Positions 43,088 through 52,175 of a stretch of 64,000 bases of DNA are shown piece after piece; position 1 is the first letter of the stretch; each line of letters begins with the position of its first letter. The stretch lies in NCBI GenBank assembly GCA_021775495.1, contig JAJFHT010000285.1:36027-100026 (forward strand), written 5' to 3'. The position numbers were made by a program, and so were the translations under genes. The notes below the pieces were generated by a model, which saw only the letters and a list, made by a program, of their open reading frames with translations, was not told the DNA's origin and did not search any database. Origin of the DNA: Hyphomicrobiales bacterium. Its GTDB lineage: Bacteria > Pseudomonadota > Alphaproteobacteria > Rhizobiales > Rhizobiaceae.

Positions 43088-44098
43088 TCAATCATAGCGT
43101 AGTTCCGTCGCCTTGCCGCGGAACACCGTATAGGAGAGGGCTGAATAGCCGATAATGATCGGCAGCACGAACAAGGTGCCGAGCAGGATGATGAACAGGC
43201 TTTCCGGTGCGCTGGCGGCCTCGTAGATGGTCAGTTTTTCCGGCACTACATAGGGATAGAACGAGTAGGCGAGACCGGCAAAGGCCAGCACGAACAGCGC
43301 TGATGTTGCAGCGAACGGTACCCATGACCACCGGTCATGCGTGTCGGGAAGATGCCGCAGGCTTATCCATAGGACGACCACGAACAATATCGACATCAGC
43401 GGCAGCGGAGCCAGGATCAGGAACTCGGGGACCGAGAACCACTTGTCCAGGATGCGCTGACTGACGAACGGTGTTGCCAGTGACACTGCAGCCAGTCCGA
43501 CAATGATACCGACCAGCCCTTGGCGTGCCCATCCGACGGCTTTTTGTTGTAACTGGCCATCTGTCTTGATGATCAGCCAGGTGGCGCCAATGAAGCCGAA
43601 CCCGACGGTCAGGCAAAGAGCGGTGAGGATGCCGAAGGCGATCGTCAGCAGTGTGAATTCCAGTCCCATGATGTAGAGACCGAGCATGAAACCCTGCGCC
43701 AGGGCTGTCACCAGTGAGCCGGCAAAAAACAGCCGGTTCCACAATTCCTTTCGCGGCGCCGGCGCCTTGGCGCGGAATTCGAAAGCCACCCCGCGCAGGA
43801 TCAACCCGATCAGCATGATCGCCACTGGCAGGTAGAGCGCTGTCAGGATCGTGCCGTGGGCGGCCGGAAAGGCGACAAGCAGCAGCCCGATGGCCATGAC
43901 CAGCCAGGTTTCGTTGGCGTCCCAGAAGGGCCCGATCGATGCAATCATCCGGTCCTTTTCTTTCGCATCCGCCATCGGAAACAGCACGCCGACACCAAGA
44001 TCGAAACCGTCCAGGACAACATAAATCAGGATCGACAGGCCCATCAGGCCGGCAAAGGTCACCGGCAGCCATGTTGCAGGGTCACCAAACATATGCAT
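43088..44098 (-). CDS. cydB: Cytochrome bd ubiquinol oxidase subunit II
   Basis: A 336-residue membrane protein with about eight helices. Recognisable CydB blocks are VLDGFDLGVGVLFPM, GPFWDANETWLVMAIGLLL, LRGVAFEFRAKAP and the C-terminal IIGYSALSYTVFRGKA. It forms the terminal oxidase with subunit I, reducing oxygen with electrons from ubiquinol without proton pumping. Five bases separate it from cydA. No cydX-type small subunit or cydDC assembly genes follow; the next gene is convergent. Confidence 0.95.
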   Translation of the reverse strand: MHMFGDPATWLPVTFAGLMGLSILIYVVLDGFDLGVGVLFPMADAKEKDRMIASIGPFWDANETWLVMAIGLLLVAFPAAHGTILTALYLPVAIMLIGLILRGVAFEFRAKAPAPRKELWNRLFFAGSLVTALAQGFMLGLYIMGLEFTLLTIAFGILTALCLTVGFGFIGATWLIIKTDGQLQQKAVGWARQGLVGIIVGLAAVSLATPFVSQRILDKWFSVPEFLILAPLPLMSILFVVVLWISLRHLPDTHDRWSWVPFAATSALFVLAFAGLAYSFYPYVVPEKLTIYEAASAPESLFIILLGTLFVLPIIIGYSALSYTVFRGKATELRYD

Positions 44099-44103
44099 GT
44101 GCT

Positions 44104-45486
44104 CTACTCCGCCGTTTTCAGCTGGGTGATCGATGTCGAAACTTCAGGCATCAGGCGGTCGCCTTCGGTGGCCTTCCGGGCCAGATAGAACAGCACGCCG
44201 ACATAGGCGAGCAGCAGTGCGGCATAGGTCGCCAGATAAGTCAGCAACGTCGCCAGCACCATCGGAGCCGGCACATCGGCAATGGCGTCGCGGGTCATCA
44301 GCACACCCTGCACCAGCCATGGTTGCCGGCCGATTTCGGTGGTGTACCAGCCGGCAAGCGTCGCCAGCCAGCCGGAAAACGTCATTGCCACCAGCCCGAT
44401 GAGCAGCAATTTGTGCAGTCCGGCGACTCCACGCCTCCTGTGCCAGGCAAAACCGAGGGACGCCCAGGAAATTGCCAGCATGGCAAGCCCGGTTCCGACC
44501 ATGATGCGAAACGACCAGAACACCGCGCTGACCGGCGGGTGCAACGGCGTGCCATCATCGGCGACATAGTCGTCGAGGCCGGGGACGACACCGTCGAAAC
44601 TGTGTTTCAGGATCAGGCTGGCACCGTTCGGAATCGCCAGTTCGTAGTGGTTTTCCCGGGCTTCGCTGTCCGGCAACGCAAACAGCACCAGCGGTTTGTT
44701 GGGGCCGGTCTGCCAGTTGCCTTCCATTGCCGCAATCTTTTGCGGCTGATGCTGCAACGTGTTGAGACCGTGCAAGTCGCCGGCGAAAATCTGCACCGGG
44801 ATCAGCAGGGCGGCCAGCACGAGGCCTGTCTTGAGGGTCACCAACGTTGCCGGTTGTTCGTCGCCGATCAGTCGGCGATAGGCCGAGACTCCAGCCAACA
44901 GGAAGGCGACCGTGAGCCCGCTGGCCAGCAGCATGTGACTGAGGCGATAGGGCATCGACGGATTGAAAACGATCGCCAGCCAGTCGGTCGCATGGGCGAC
45001 CCCGTCGCGCATTTCGAAACCCACCGGCGTGTGCATCCACGAATTCAGCGCCAGGATCCAGAAGGCGCTCAGTGTCGTGCCGAAGGCGACCAATACTGTA
45101 GCCAGCGTGTGCAGCCAGCCCGGCACGCGCGAAAATCCGAACAGCATGATGCCGATAAAGGCGGCTTCGAGGAAAAACGCCGTCAGGATTTCGTAGGCAA
45201 GCAAAGGGCCGGCTATGTTGCCGACCGTTCCCATGAAACCGGGCCAGTTTGTTCCGAACTGGAAGCTCATGGTGATGCCGGAGACAACGCCCATGGCGAA
45301 GGACAGTGCGAAAACCTTGACCCAGAAGCGGTAGGCCTCCATCCAGCGCTCTTCGCCCGTTGCCGAAAAACGCAGCTTGAAAAACAGCAGAACCCAACCG
45401 AGCGCGATAGTGATGGTCGGGAACAGAATATGGAAAGAGATGTTCGCGCCGAACTGGATTCGCGACAAAAGCAGAGTGTCGATCAT
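44104..45486 (-). CDS. cydA: Cytochrome bd ubiquinol oxidase subunit I (short Q-loop, CioA-like)
   Basis: A 460-residue haem-bearing subunit. The N-terminus IQFGANISFHILFPTITIALG carries His19, the haem b595 ligand; SFQFGTNWPGFM, LLAYEILTAFFLEAAFIGIMLFG and GWLATLAGWYTTEIGRQPW are core motifs. The Q-loop between helices is short and lacks the long insertion of E. coli CydA, which places it with the cyanide-insensitive (Cio) type. Its start overlaps the stop of the GbsR-type regulator by four bases, so the regulator and oxidase are co-expressed. Confidence 0.94.
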   Translation of the reverse strand: MIDTLLLSRIQFGANISFHILFPTITIALGWVLLFFKLRFSATGEERWMEAYRFWVKVFALSFAMGVVSGITMSFQFGTNWPGFMGTVGNIAGPLLAYEILTAFFLEAAFIGIMLFGFSRVPGWLHTLATVLVAFGTTLSAFWILALNSWMHTPVGFEMRDGVAHATDWLAIVFNPSMPYRLSHMLLASGLTVAFLLAGVSAYRRLIGDEQPATLVTLKTGLVLAALLIPVQIFAGDLHGLNTLQHQPQKIAAMEGNWQTGPNKPLVLFALPDSEARENHYELAIPNGASLILKHSFDGVVPGLDDYVADDGTPLHPPVSAVFWSFRIMVGTGLAMLAISWASLGFAWHRRRGVAGLHKLLLIGLVAMTFSGWLATLAGWYTTEIGRQPWLVQGVLMTRDAIADVPAPMVLATLLTYLATYAALLLAYVGVLFYLARKATEGDRLMPEVSTSITQLKTAE

Positions 45487-46070
45487 GAGTCAGTCTCCTG
45501 AAACCTGCCCCCGGCATTCCTCCCTTTCGGTAGTTTGACAATATTGCCTGTGGTCTTGATCAGCGCACGCAGCTTCGACCCGGCCTGCAGCAATTGCACG
45601 ATCTGCCTGGTTTCCAGCCGGTTGAGGTCGTCGTGCCAGCTGGTGAGAAGTTCGATCAGCTCGCGCAGTTCGCCAATCTGCGACTGCGCATAACGATCCA
45701 CCTCATTTGTGCTGTCCTGCATGCCCAGTTCGCGCAACTTGCTGAGTGTCGGGTCGATCTCCCGTTTCTTGCGCTCTTTGATCAGGGTCCTGACGATTTC
45801 CCACATGTCGTCCGGTGTGGCGAAATAGTCGCGCCGGTCACCCGGCCGATGCCGCAGTCGAACGAGATTCCAGACCTGCAACTCCTTCAGCCCCATCGAT
45901 ACATTGGAGCGGGATACGCCGAGACTGTCGACGATCTGCTCGGCATTCAGCGGCTCCTCGCTGATGAACAGCAGTGCGTAAATCTGGCCGACGGTTCGAT
46001 TGATGCCCCATCGCGAGCCCATTTCGCCGAAATGGAGGATAAACTCCTGATGCAGGGGAGAGCGGTGCAT
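45483..46070 (-). CDS. GbsR/MarR-type transcriptional regulator coupled to cydAB
   Basis: A 195-residue winged-helix regulator. MGSRWGINRTVGQIYALLFISEEPLNAEQIVDSLGVSRSNVSMGLKELQ is the GbsR-type DNA-binding region (residues 17-65, quoted here only in part: the helix pair is EPLNAEQIVDSLGVSRSNVS). A wing rich in Arg (RLRHRPGDRRDYF) and a long C-terminal helical part follow. The ATGA overlap with cydA makes it a leader gene of the oxidase operon. A palindrome 19 bases before its ATG is the likely autoregulatory operator, so it probably represses its own operon. Confidence 0.88.
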   Translation of the reverse strand: MHRSPLHQEFILHFGEMGSRWGINRTVGQIYALLFISEEPLNAEQIVDSLGVSRSNVSMGLKELQVWNLVRLRHRPGDRRDYFATPDDMWEIVRTLIKERKKREIDPTLSKLRELGMQDSTNEVDRYAQSQIGELRELIELLTSWHDDLNRLETRQIVQLLQAGSKLRALIKTTGNIVKLPKGRNAGGRFQETDS

Positions 46071-46088
46071 GACGTCCTGTTTTCTGTT

Positions 46089-46108
46089 ATTTCAGAAATT
46101 ACTGAAAT
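46089..46108. promoter_or_regulatory. Palindromic operator before the GbsR-cydAB operon
   Basis: ATTTCAG at 46089-46095 and CTGAAAT at 46102-46108 form a perfect inverted repeat with six bases between, in an AT-rich patch 19 bases before the regulator start. Overlap with the probable promoter suggests repression by the GbsR-type protein. No FNR-type TTGAT-N4-ATCAA box was found in the same interval. Confidence 0.6.
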
Positions 46109-46329
46109 AATAGGAATGAGAGCCTGCCAGTTCAATCTTGATGGCCTGTAGAAATGCCCTCTGCGACACTGTGGCCCAGCGCCGGTCGTTCGATGATGAA
46201 TGCAATGACCCTGTTGAAGTACTGAACGGCAACACCTAGATTGTTGGTGGTCCAAACAGGGATGTTTTCCGATGAAAAATGAATCGCAAGCTGATTTCAC
46301 CTTCCTTGCTGTTCTCACATCGGTATCCC

Positions 46330-47913
46330 ATGGCCATCCTCACCACACACAACCTGTCCGGTTCGACACCTGACGGACGCCTGCTTTTCCAAGACCTCGA
46401 TCTTTCCCTTGACCGCGAACGTACCGGCCTGATCGGGCGCAACGGATCGGGCAAGACAACCCTGCTGAAAATGCTGGCCGGTGAGGCTGAGCCTGCGGGC
46501 GGCACTCTACAGCGCAACGGTGTCGTGCGCCTGCTGCGGCAGGATATCGGCGGTCATCCGGATGCCGACATATCAACTGCTTTTGGTGTTGCCGACGAGC
46601 TCGAACAACTGGCCGATTTCCTTGCCGGCCGCATGGTGCCGGATGATGTCTCGCGGGTCGACTGGACGCTGGACGATCGGGTGAAGGTATCGCTCGAACG
46701 AGCCGGGCTTGACGATATTGAACTTGGCCGGCGCCTGGCCATGTTGAGTGGCGGACAGCGCATGCGGGTGGCACTGGCAGCGCTGACTTTCGATGAGCCG
46801 GACCTGATCCTGCTCGATGAACCGACGAATAATCTCGACCGACAGGGGCGTAGATTTGTCGCCGATCTGATTGAGCGGTTTCAGGGCGGTATGCTTGTTG
46901 TAAGTCACGATCGCGACTTGCTGCGGCGGATGGACCGGATTGTGGAACTGTCATCGACCGGCATCCGGATCTACGGCGGAAACTGGGACGCTTATGCGGA
47001 AATCCGTGCAGCGGAACGCGAAGCTGCGGAGCGCGGAGTCGCGGTTGCGGAACGGGAACTCAAGTCTGTCAGGCGCAGGATTCAGGCGGACCGCGAGCGC
47101 AAAGCGCGCCGGGATGCGGCAGGGAGAAAGGCAGGTAAATCAGGTGGCGACAGCAAGTTGGTCATCGGAAAACGGGCCAACAATGCCGAAAATACGCTTG
47201 GCCGGGCAAACCGTCTGGCTGAAACGGAACAGTCGCGGGCGTCTGATAGGCTCACGGTTGCACGGAAGAAAATCGAGCGGGACAAATCCCTGGCCGCAGC
47301 CTTACCGTCGACCGGTCTTCCTGCGGGCCGCACCGTTTTATCGTGCGAACGTGTCTCGGCAGGTTATGACGCCGGGCATCCGGTCATTCGCGATCTCGGC
47401 CTTTCAGTGGTCGGGCCGGAACGCATCGTCATCGGTGGTCCGAACGGTTCCGGCAAGACCACTCTGCTCAAGCTGATTTCCGGCGCACTGAAACCTCGGG
47501 CTGGAACGGTGCATGTGATCCCGCGCGTGATGATGCTCGATCAGGAAGCCGCCATTCTCGACCGCCGGACAACAATCCTTGAGAATTTCCGACGGCTCAA
47601 TCCGGACGATCCGGAACAGAAATGCCGGGCCGCGCTAGCGCGCTTCCTGTTTCGCGCCGACGCTGCGCTGCGCCCGGTGTCGGATTTGAGCGGCGGCGAG
47701 ATCATCCGGGCCGGGTTGGCCTGTGTGCTTGGCGGCCGGAACACGCCGCAACTGCTGATGCTTGACGAGCCGACCAACCACCTTGACCTGCAATCCGTCG
47801 AAGCTGTCGAACAAGGTCTGAACGGATATGATGGCGCACTGCTGATCATCAGCCACGACACGGATTTTCTGGCCAATCTGGGCATTGAAAGAGAGATCGT
47901 GCTTGGCGCCTAA
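46330..47913 (+). CDS. ABC-F family ATPase
   Basis: A 527-residue protein with two ABC ATPase cassettes and no membrane segment. First cassette: GRNGSGKTTLLKML, signature LSGGQRMRVALA, Walker B LILLDEPTNNLD. A charged coiled linker (about 220-330, AERGVAVAERELKSVRRRIQ region) separates it from the second: GPNGSGKTTLLKLI, LSGGEIIRAGLA, LMLDEPTNHLD. ABC-F proteins bind ribosomes and act in translation or antibiotic protection. The ATG at 46330 gives the usual MAILTTHNLSG start; an upstream in-frame ATG at 46279 would add 17 residues. Confidence 0.9.
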   Translation: MAILTTHNLSGSTPDGRLLFQDLDLSLDRERTGLIGRNGSGKTTLLKMLAGEAEPAGGTLQRNGVVRLLRQDIGGHPDADISTAFGVADELEQLADFLAGRMVPDDVSRVDWTLDDRVKVSLERAGLDDIELGRRLAMLSGGQRMRVALAALTFDEPDLILLDEPTNNLDRQGRRFVADLIERFQGGMLVVSHDRDLLRRMDRIVELSSTGIRIYGGNWDAYAEIRAAEREAAERGVAVAERELKSVRRRIQADRERKARRDAAGRKAGKSGGDSKLVIGKRANNAENTLGRANRLAETEQSRASDRLTVARKKIERDKSLAAALPSTGLPAGRTVLSCERVSAGYDAGHPVIRDLGLSVVGPERIVIGGPNGSGKTTLLKLISGALKPRAGTVHVIPRVMMLDQEAAILDRRTTILENFRRLNPDDPEQKCRAALARFLFRADAALRPVSDLSGGEIIRAGLACVLGGRNTPQLLMLDEPTNHLDLQSVEAVEQGLNGYDGALLIISHDTDFLANLGIEREIVLGA

Positions 47914-47962
47914 TTTGCCGAATTCTGACCAGCCGGCGTTCAAGAATTGCCCCGCGGCCCGC

Positions 47963-49207
47963 TCACTCCTCGTCGACGACACGCAGTTTCAATTGCCCGG
48001 TCGGCGACGTCGCCACCTTCTCAACGGGCTTGCCCGCCGGTTCAGCACTCGCCGCTTCCGGCAATTCACCAAACTCCAGCGCTTCGATCTTGTTGCCACG
48101 TTTGGTCACCTTGTCGGCCGATGTGAGGATCAGGTCGACATCTTTCTGCGCCTGGCTGAAATGCGTCTGCAGTTTGCGCACCCTGTCGTCGAGACGGCTG
48201 ACATCTTCCATCAGCCGGATGACCTCGCCCTGAATGAGGTGTGCCTGTTCGCGCATGCGGACATCCTTCAGCACTGCCTGGATGACCTGGATCGACAGCA
48301 TCAGCAGCGAGGGCGAGACGATCACGATGCGTGATTTGTGGGCCTTTTGTACCAGGCCTTCGAAATTCTCGTGAATCTCGGCGAAGATCGATTCCGAAGG
48401 AACGAACATGAAGGCCGTGTCCTGGGTCTCGCCGGTAATGAAATATTTCGACGAAATGTCCTTGATATGCACGTCGATATCGCGGCGAAATCCGGTGGTC
48501 GCAGCCTTGGCTTCCTCATCGGTATCGGCGGCGCGAATGGCGTTCCAGGCTTCGAGCGGGAATTTCGCATCGATGACCAGCGACGGTGCACCGTTCGGCA
48601 TGTTGATCAGGCAGTCGGGCCGATTGCCGTTCGACAACGTCGCTTGGAATTCAAAGGCGCCCATCGGCAGACCGTCGGCAATGATCGCTTCCATCCGGCT
48701 TTGCCCGAAGGCGCCGCGCGTCTGTTTGTTCGACAGGATGGTCTGCAGTTCGACCACCTGATTGGCCAGCGACTGGATGTTGTTCTGGGCGGTGTCGATG
48801 ACCGCAAGCCGCTCCTGCAGTTTGGCGAGGTTCTCGTGTGTCGATTTGGTCTGTTCGGTCATCTTATTGCCGATGCGGCTGGTCATGCCGTCAAGCCGTT
48901 CGCGGATCGACTGGTTGAGTTCGGCCTGCCGCGACCCGAACAGTTCGGCCATGGTCTGCATGCGGCCCTGCATCTCGCCTTGTGCCTTGAGAATATCGGC
49001 CATCCGCGTTTCGGCCTCACGCGCCCGCTCAGCCGCGATCGCATCGGCGGCAGCCCGGGCCTTGGCGCCCCGCCATTGGGCGATGATCATGAAAACCACC
49101 GCGGCGACCAGCACGAGAACGCCGGCAAGCAGTACGTCGCGCAGCGTGACAACGGTCGCGCCGATCTGTCCCAGCGGCTGGGCGAGCAGGTTTGTCAATT
49201 CATCCAT
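47963..49207 (-). CDS. rmuC: DNA recombination protein RmuC
   Basis: A 414-residue protein. One N-terminal membrane helix (VLLAGVLVLVAAVVFMIIAQW), a long coiled coil (about 50-165) and a C-terminal PD-(D/E)XK-type domain with VVELQTILSNKQTRGAFGQ, PDCLINMPNGAPSLVIDAKFPLEAW and TAFMFVPSESIFAEI. This is the full RmuC architecture, implicated in limiting recombination at inverted repeats. ATG 49207 is used rather than an upstream in-frame ATG at 49234. It diverges from the def gene. Confidence 0.93.
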   Translation of the reverse strand: MDELTNLLAQPLGQIGATVVTLRDVLLAGVLVLVAAVVFMIIAQWRGAKARAAADAIAAERAREAETRMADILKAQGEMQGRMQTMAELFGSRQAELNQSIRERLDGMTSRIGNKMTEQTKSTHENLAKLQERLAVIDTAQNNIQSLANQVVELQTILSNKQTRGAFGQSRMEAIIADGLPMGAFEFQATLSNGNRPDCLINMPNGAPSLVIDAKFPLEAWNAIRAADTDEEAKAATTGFRRDIDVHIKDISSKYFITGETQDTAFMFVPSESIFAEIHENFEGLVQKAHKSRIVIVSPSLLMLSIQVIQAVLKDVRMREQAHLIQGEVIRLMEDVSRLDDRVRKLQTHFSQAQKDVDLILTSADKVTKRGNKIEALEFGELPEAASAEPAGKPVEKVATSPTGQLKLRVVDEE

Positions 49208-49307
49208 TCCGCCAGCATAGATGATTCGCCACATTTCAACAGATCAAACCATGAACAATTGCCGCAGCAATATTGACGATCGCGGACCGAACGCCTAGGT
49301 GACAGCC

Positions 49308-49829
49308 ATGACGATCAAGCCTCTTGTCCTTCTGCCCGATCCGATCCTGCGGCAGACCTCCAAACCCGTTGAACGGGTCGACGATGCCGTGCGCGCGTTC
49401 GCCGACGATATGCTCGACACCATGTATGATGCGCCCGGCATCGGCCTTGCCGCCATCCAGGTCGGCGAACCGCTTCGCATGCTGGTGATCGACCTTGCAA
49501 AGGAAGACGAGGAAAAGGCGCCGCACCTGTTCATCAATCCGGAAATCATGTCGCAGGGCGATGAGGTTTCCCTCTATGAAGAGGGCTGCCTGTCGATCCC
49601 GGATTTCTACGCCGAAGTGGAGCGCCCGGCATCGGCGCTGGTGCATTACATCGACCGAGACGGCAAGCAGCAGGAAATGGAAGCCACCGGCCTGATGGCG
49701 ACCTGTATCCAGCACGAGATCGACCATTTGAACGGCGTTCTGTTCATTGACCACATTTCCCGGCTCAAGCGGGATATGGTGGTGCGCAAATTCACCAAAC
49801 TGGCCAAACAGCGCCCGGTGATCGCCTGA
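49308..49829 (+). CDS. def: Peptide deformylase
   Basis: A 173-residue metalloenzyme that removes the formyl group from nascent protein N-termini. All three motifs are intact: [10 protein letters not shown] (45-54), EGCLSIP with metal ligand Cys94, and QHEIDHLNG with His136, catalytic Glu137 and His140. The ATG at 49308 begins at the usual position; a GTG three codons earlier is possible. First of the def-fmt-truA run, with 56 bases before fmt. Confidence 0.96.
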   Translation: MTIKPLVLLPDPILRQTSKPVERVDDAVRAFADDMLDTMYDAPGIGLAAIQVGEPLRMLVIDLAKEDEEKAPHLFINPEIMSQGDEVSLYEEGCLSIPDFYAEVERPASALVHYIDRDGKQQEMEATGLMATCIQHEIDHLNGVLFIDHISRLKRDMVVRKFTKLAKQRPVIA

Positions 49830-49885
49830 CGGTCTGACCGGAGGTCGAATTGCCCTTTAGCCCTGTTGCGGGCAATGGAGTTTTC

Positions 49886-50812
49886 ATGCCGCTATCGGTC
49901 ATTTTCATGGGCACGCCGGAATTTGCCGTCCCGACATTGCTGGCGATTGCCGGCCATGGCCATCACATCGCCGCGGTCTATACCCAGCCACCCCGGCCGG
50001 CCGGCCGGCGCGGCCTGGAGCTAAAGAAATCTCCGGTCCACCAGCAGGCCGAGCAACTGGGACTGGAAGTCAGGACGCCCGTCAGCCTCAAGGCGCCGGA
50101 AGACCAGCTTGCGTTTTCGTCCCTGCAGGCCGATGTCGCGGTGGTCGTGGCCTATGGCCTGTTGCTGCCGCAGCCTATTCTGGAAGGCACCCGGCTCGGC
50201 TGTTTCAACGGCCACGCCTCGCTGCTGCCGCGCTGGCGCGGCGCGGCTCCAATCCAGCGCGCCATCATGGCCGGCGATCATGAAACCGGTGTGATGATCA
50301 TGAAGATGGACAAAGGCCTCGACACCGGGCCGGTGGCGATGGCCGAGAAGATCTCCATCGGCAGCAACATGTCTGCCGGCGAATTGCACGACCGGCTGAT
50401 GGTGACCGGCGCCGATCTGATGATCCGTGCGCTTGGCGCTCTGGAGCGCGACAGCCTGACGCTGACGCCCCAGACCGAAGCGGGTGTCTCTTACGCGCAC
50501 AAGATCGACAAGGGCGAAACCCGCATCAAATGGGATCAGCCGGCTGAGACCGTTCACAACCATATTCGTGGCCTTTCGCCTGCCCCCGGCGCCTGGTGCG
50601 AAATGGCGATTTCAGGCAAGCCGGAGCGCGTGAAAATCCTGAAATCCGTCCCGGTCGATGCAAGCGGTAAACCGGGAGAGCTGCTGGAAGGGCAACTGAC
50701 CATCGCTTGCGCGGAAGGGTCGGTGAGGCTGCTTGGCCTTCAGCGTGCCGGCGGCCGCGCCATCGAGGCCGAAGCGTTCCTGCGCGGCGCCACTGTCGAC
50801 AAGGTCAACTGA
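49886..50812 (+). CDS. fmt: Methionyl-tRNA formyltransferase
   Basis: A 308-residue enzyme that formylates initiator Met-tRNA with 10-formyl-tetrahydrofolate. N-terminal catalytic domain with [34 protein letters not shown] (the Asn-His pair of the active site) and [17 protein letters not shown]; the C-terminal tRNA-binding domain follows from about residue 210. ATG 49886 has GGAG upstream; the frame continues upstream to 49850 but the start chosen fits the family. truA begins two bases after the stop. Confidence 0.96.
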   Translation: MPLSVIFMGTPEFAVPTLLAIAGHGHHIAAVYTQPPRPAGRRGLELKKSPVHQQAEQLGLEVRTPVSLKAPEDQLAFSSLQADVAVVVAYGLLLPQPILEGTRLGCFNGHASLLPRWRGAAPIQRAIMAGDHETGVMIMKMDKGLDTGPVAMAEKISIGSNMSAGELHDRLMVTGADLMIRALGALERDSLTLTPQTEAGVSYAHKIDKGETRIKWDQPAETVHNHIRGLSPAPGAWCEMAISGKPERVKILKSVPVDASGKPGELLEGQLTIACAEGSVRLLGLQRAGGRAIEAEAFLRGATVDKVN

Positions 50813-50814
50813 CT

Positions 50815-51564
50815 GTGCCGCGCTACCGGATGACGGTCGAATATGACGGCACGCCCTATCGCGGCTGGCAGCGCCAGGCCAATGGTCCTTCAGTCCAGCA
50901 GGCGATCGAGGATGCGGTCAAATCCTTCTCCGGCGAAGAAGTTCGCCTGCAGGTGGCCGGGCGCACCGATTCCGGTGTCCATGCCACTGGTCAGGTTTCC
51001 CATATCGATCTGGAAAAACAATGGGACTCTTACAAATTGCGCGAGGCGATGAACGCCAAACTCGGCGAGGCGGATGAACGGGTCGCCATTCTTGAGACAG
51101 AACTGGTGGACGAGGCGTTCCACGCGCGCTTTTCGGCGCGCAAGCGGCACTATCTCTACCGCATCTTCAACCGGCGTCCGCCATTGGCGCTGGAGCGCAA
51201 ACGCGCCTGGTGGGTGCGCAAGGGCAATCTTGATGCATCGGCAATGCATGATGCCGCGCAATCGTTGATCGGCACATTTGATTTCACCACCTTCCGCGCC
51301 GCCCAATGCCAGGCCAACAGCCCGATCAAGACGCTTGAGCAGCTGGATTGCAGCCGCAATGGCGAGGTCATCGAAGTGCGGGCGTCGGCCCGTTCCTTCC
51401 TGCACAATCAGGTTCGCTCGCTGGTCGGATCGCTGAAACTGGTCGGAGAGGGCCGCTGGTCAAAAGACGATCTCGTGGCGGCTTTGGAAGCCCGGGATCA
51501 TGCCGCCTGCGGTGCACTCGCCCCCGCCTACGGGCTTTATCTGGTCAAAGTCGACTACGACTGA
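50815..51564 (+). CDS. truA: tRNA pseudouridine(38-40) synthase
   Basis: A 249-residue pseudouridine synthase acting on the tRNA anticodon arm. The start is GTG at 50815, giving [19 protein letters not shown], two bases after the fmt stop. The catalytic Asp lies in [30 protein letters not shown] and [16 protein letters not shown] are the other conserved blocks. Translation is probably coupled to fmt. Downstream genes are convergent. Confidence 0.95.
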   Translation: MPRYRMTVEYDGTPYRGWQRQANGPSVQQAIEDAVKSFSGEEVRLQVAGRTDSGVHATGQVSHIDLEKQWDSYKLREAMNAKLGEADERVAILETELVDEAFHARFSARKRHYLYRIFNRRPPLALERKRAWWVRKGNLDASAMHDAAQSLIGTFDFTTFRAAQCQANSPIKTLEQLDCSRNGEVIEVRASARSFLHNQVRSLVGSLKLVGEGRWSKDDLVAALEARDHAACGALAPAYGLYLVKVDYD

Positions 51565-51571
51565 GCCGGTC

Positions 51572-52171
51572 TTATGAGGCTATTGCTGGCAGCCCCAACA
51601 ATTCCAGCATGGCAACCGAAATCAGGATTTCCGACAGGATCAGCGTGCCGAAAATGGCAGTCGTCTGCAGTTTCGACCCACCGATCAACCCGTGGAACAG
51701 CCGCCAGGCCAGCGCCACATAGACAAGAATCAGCATCAGACCGAGGATCGACGCGATGCCGGTCGAATCGGGCATGAAGCGCATCAGGATCATCACCGGC
51801 AGCAGCAGCCAGTTGATCAGCGCCGACCCCCAGTTCGATCCGACGACGATGGCGGCAAACCGGTCGGCGCAACCGGCAAGCCGGACAACCGGCACCAGCA
51901 GGAACAGCGGCAGGATCCAGGAAGTCAAATCGCTGACTGCCAGCCGCAGGACAATGGAGAGCCGGCCTGAAAGTTCCAGTGCCTCGAGGCCGTACTCTCC
52001 CAGTTCCGTCGCCCACCAGAACAGAAATACCGGAAACGCCACGGCGATCGCCCAGAACGAATTCCAGAAACCGTCGGCTGAAAGGTCAAGATGGTTCAAC
52101 CCTTCGCGGCGGCCGGTCATCAGCATCCAGACGCCGGCGAGATAATGAAATATATTTTGGAGCGATGGCAT
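51572..52171 (-). CDS. Conserved hypothetical membrane protein
   Basis: A 199-residue protein with five or six predicted membrane helices (about 35-55, 75-105, 110-135, 142-165 and 173-195). The ATG at 52171 lies four bases after the dapE stop, so it is probably translated by coupling; an upstream TTG at 52189 inside dapE is unlikely. The gene sits in the dapD-dapE unit, between dapE and the convergent truA. No function is inferred. Confidence 0.75.
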   Translation of the reverse strand: MPSLQNIFHYLAGVWMLMTGRREGLNHLDLSADGFWNSFWAIAVAFPVFLFWWATELGEYGLEALELSGRLSIVLRLAVSDLTSWILPLFLLVPVVRLAGCADRFAAIVVGSNWGSALINWLLLPVMILMRFMPDSTGIASILGLMLILVYVALAWRLFHGLIGGSKLQTTAIFGTLILSEILISVAMLELLGLPAIAS

Positions 52172-52175
52172 GGGG

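Noticed and set aside
43939..45501. 520-residue rightward frame over cydA
   Set aside because: Antisense to cydAB; its Gln/Arg-rich composition is typical of the reverse frame of membrane-protein genes.
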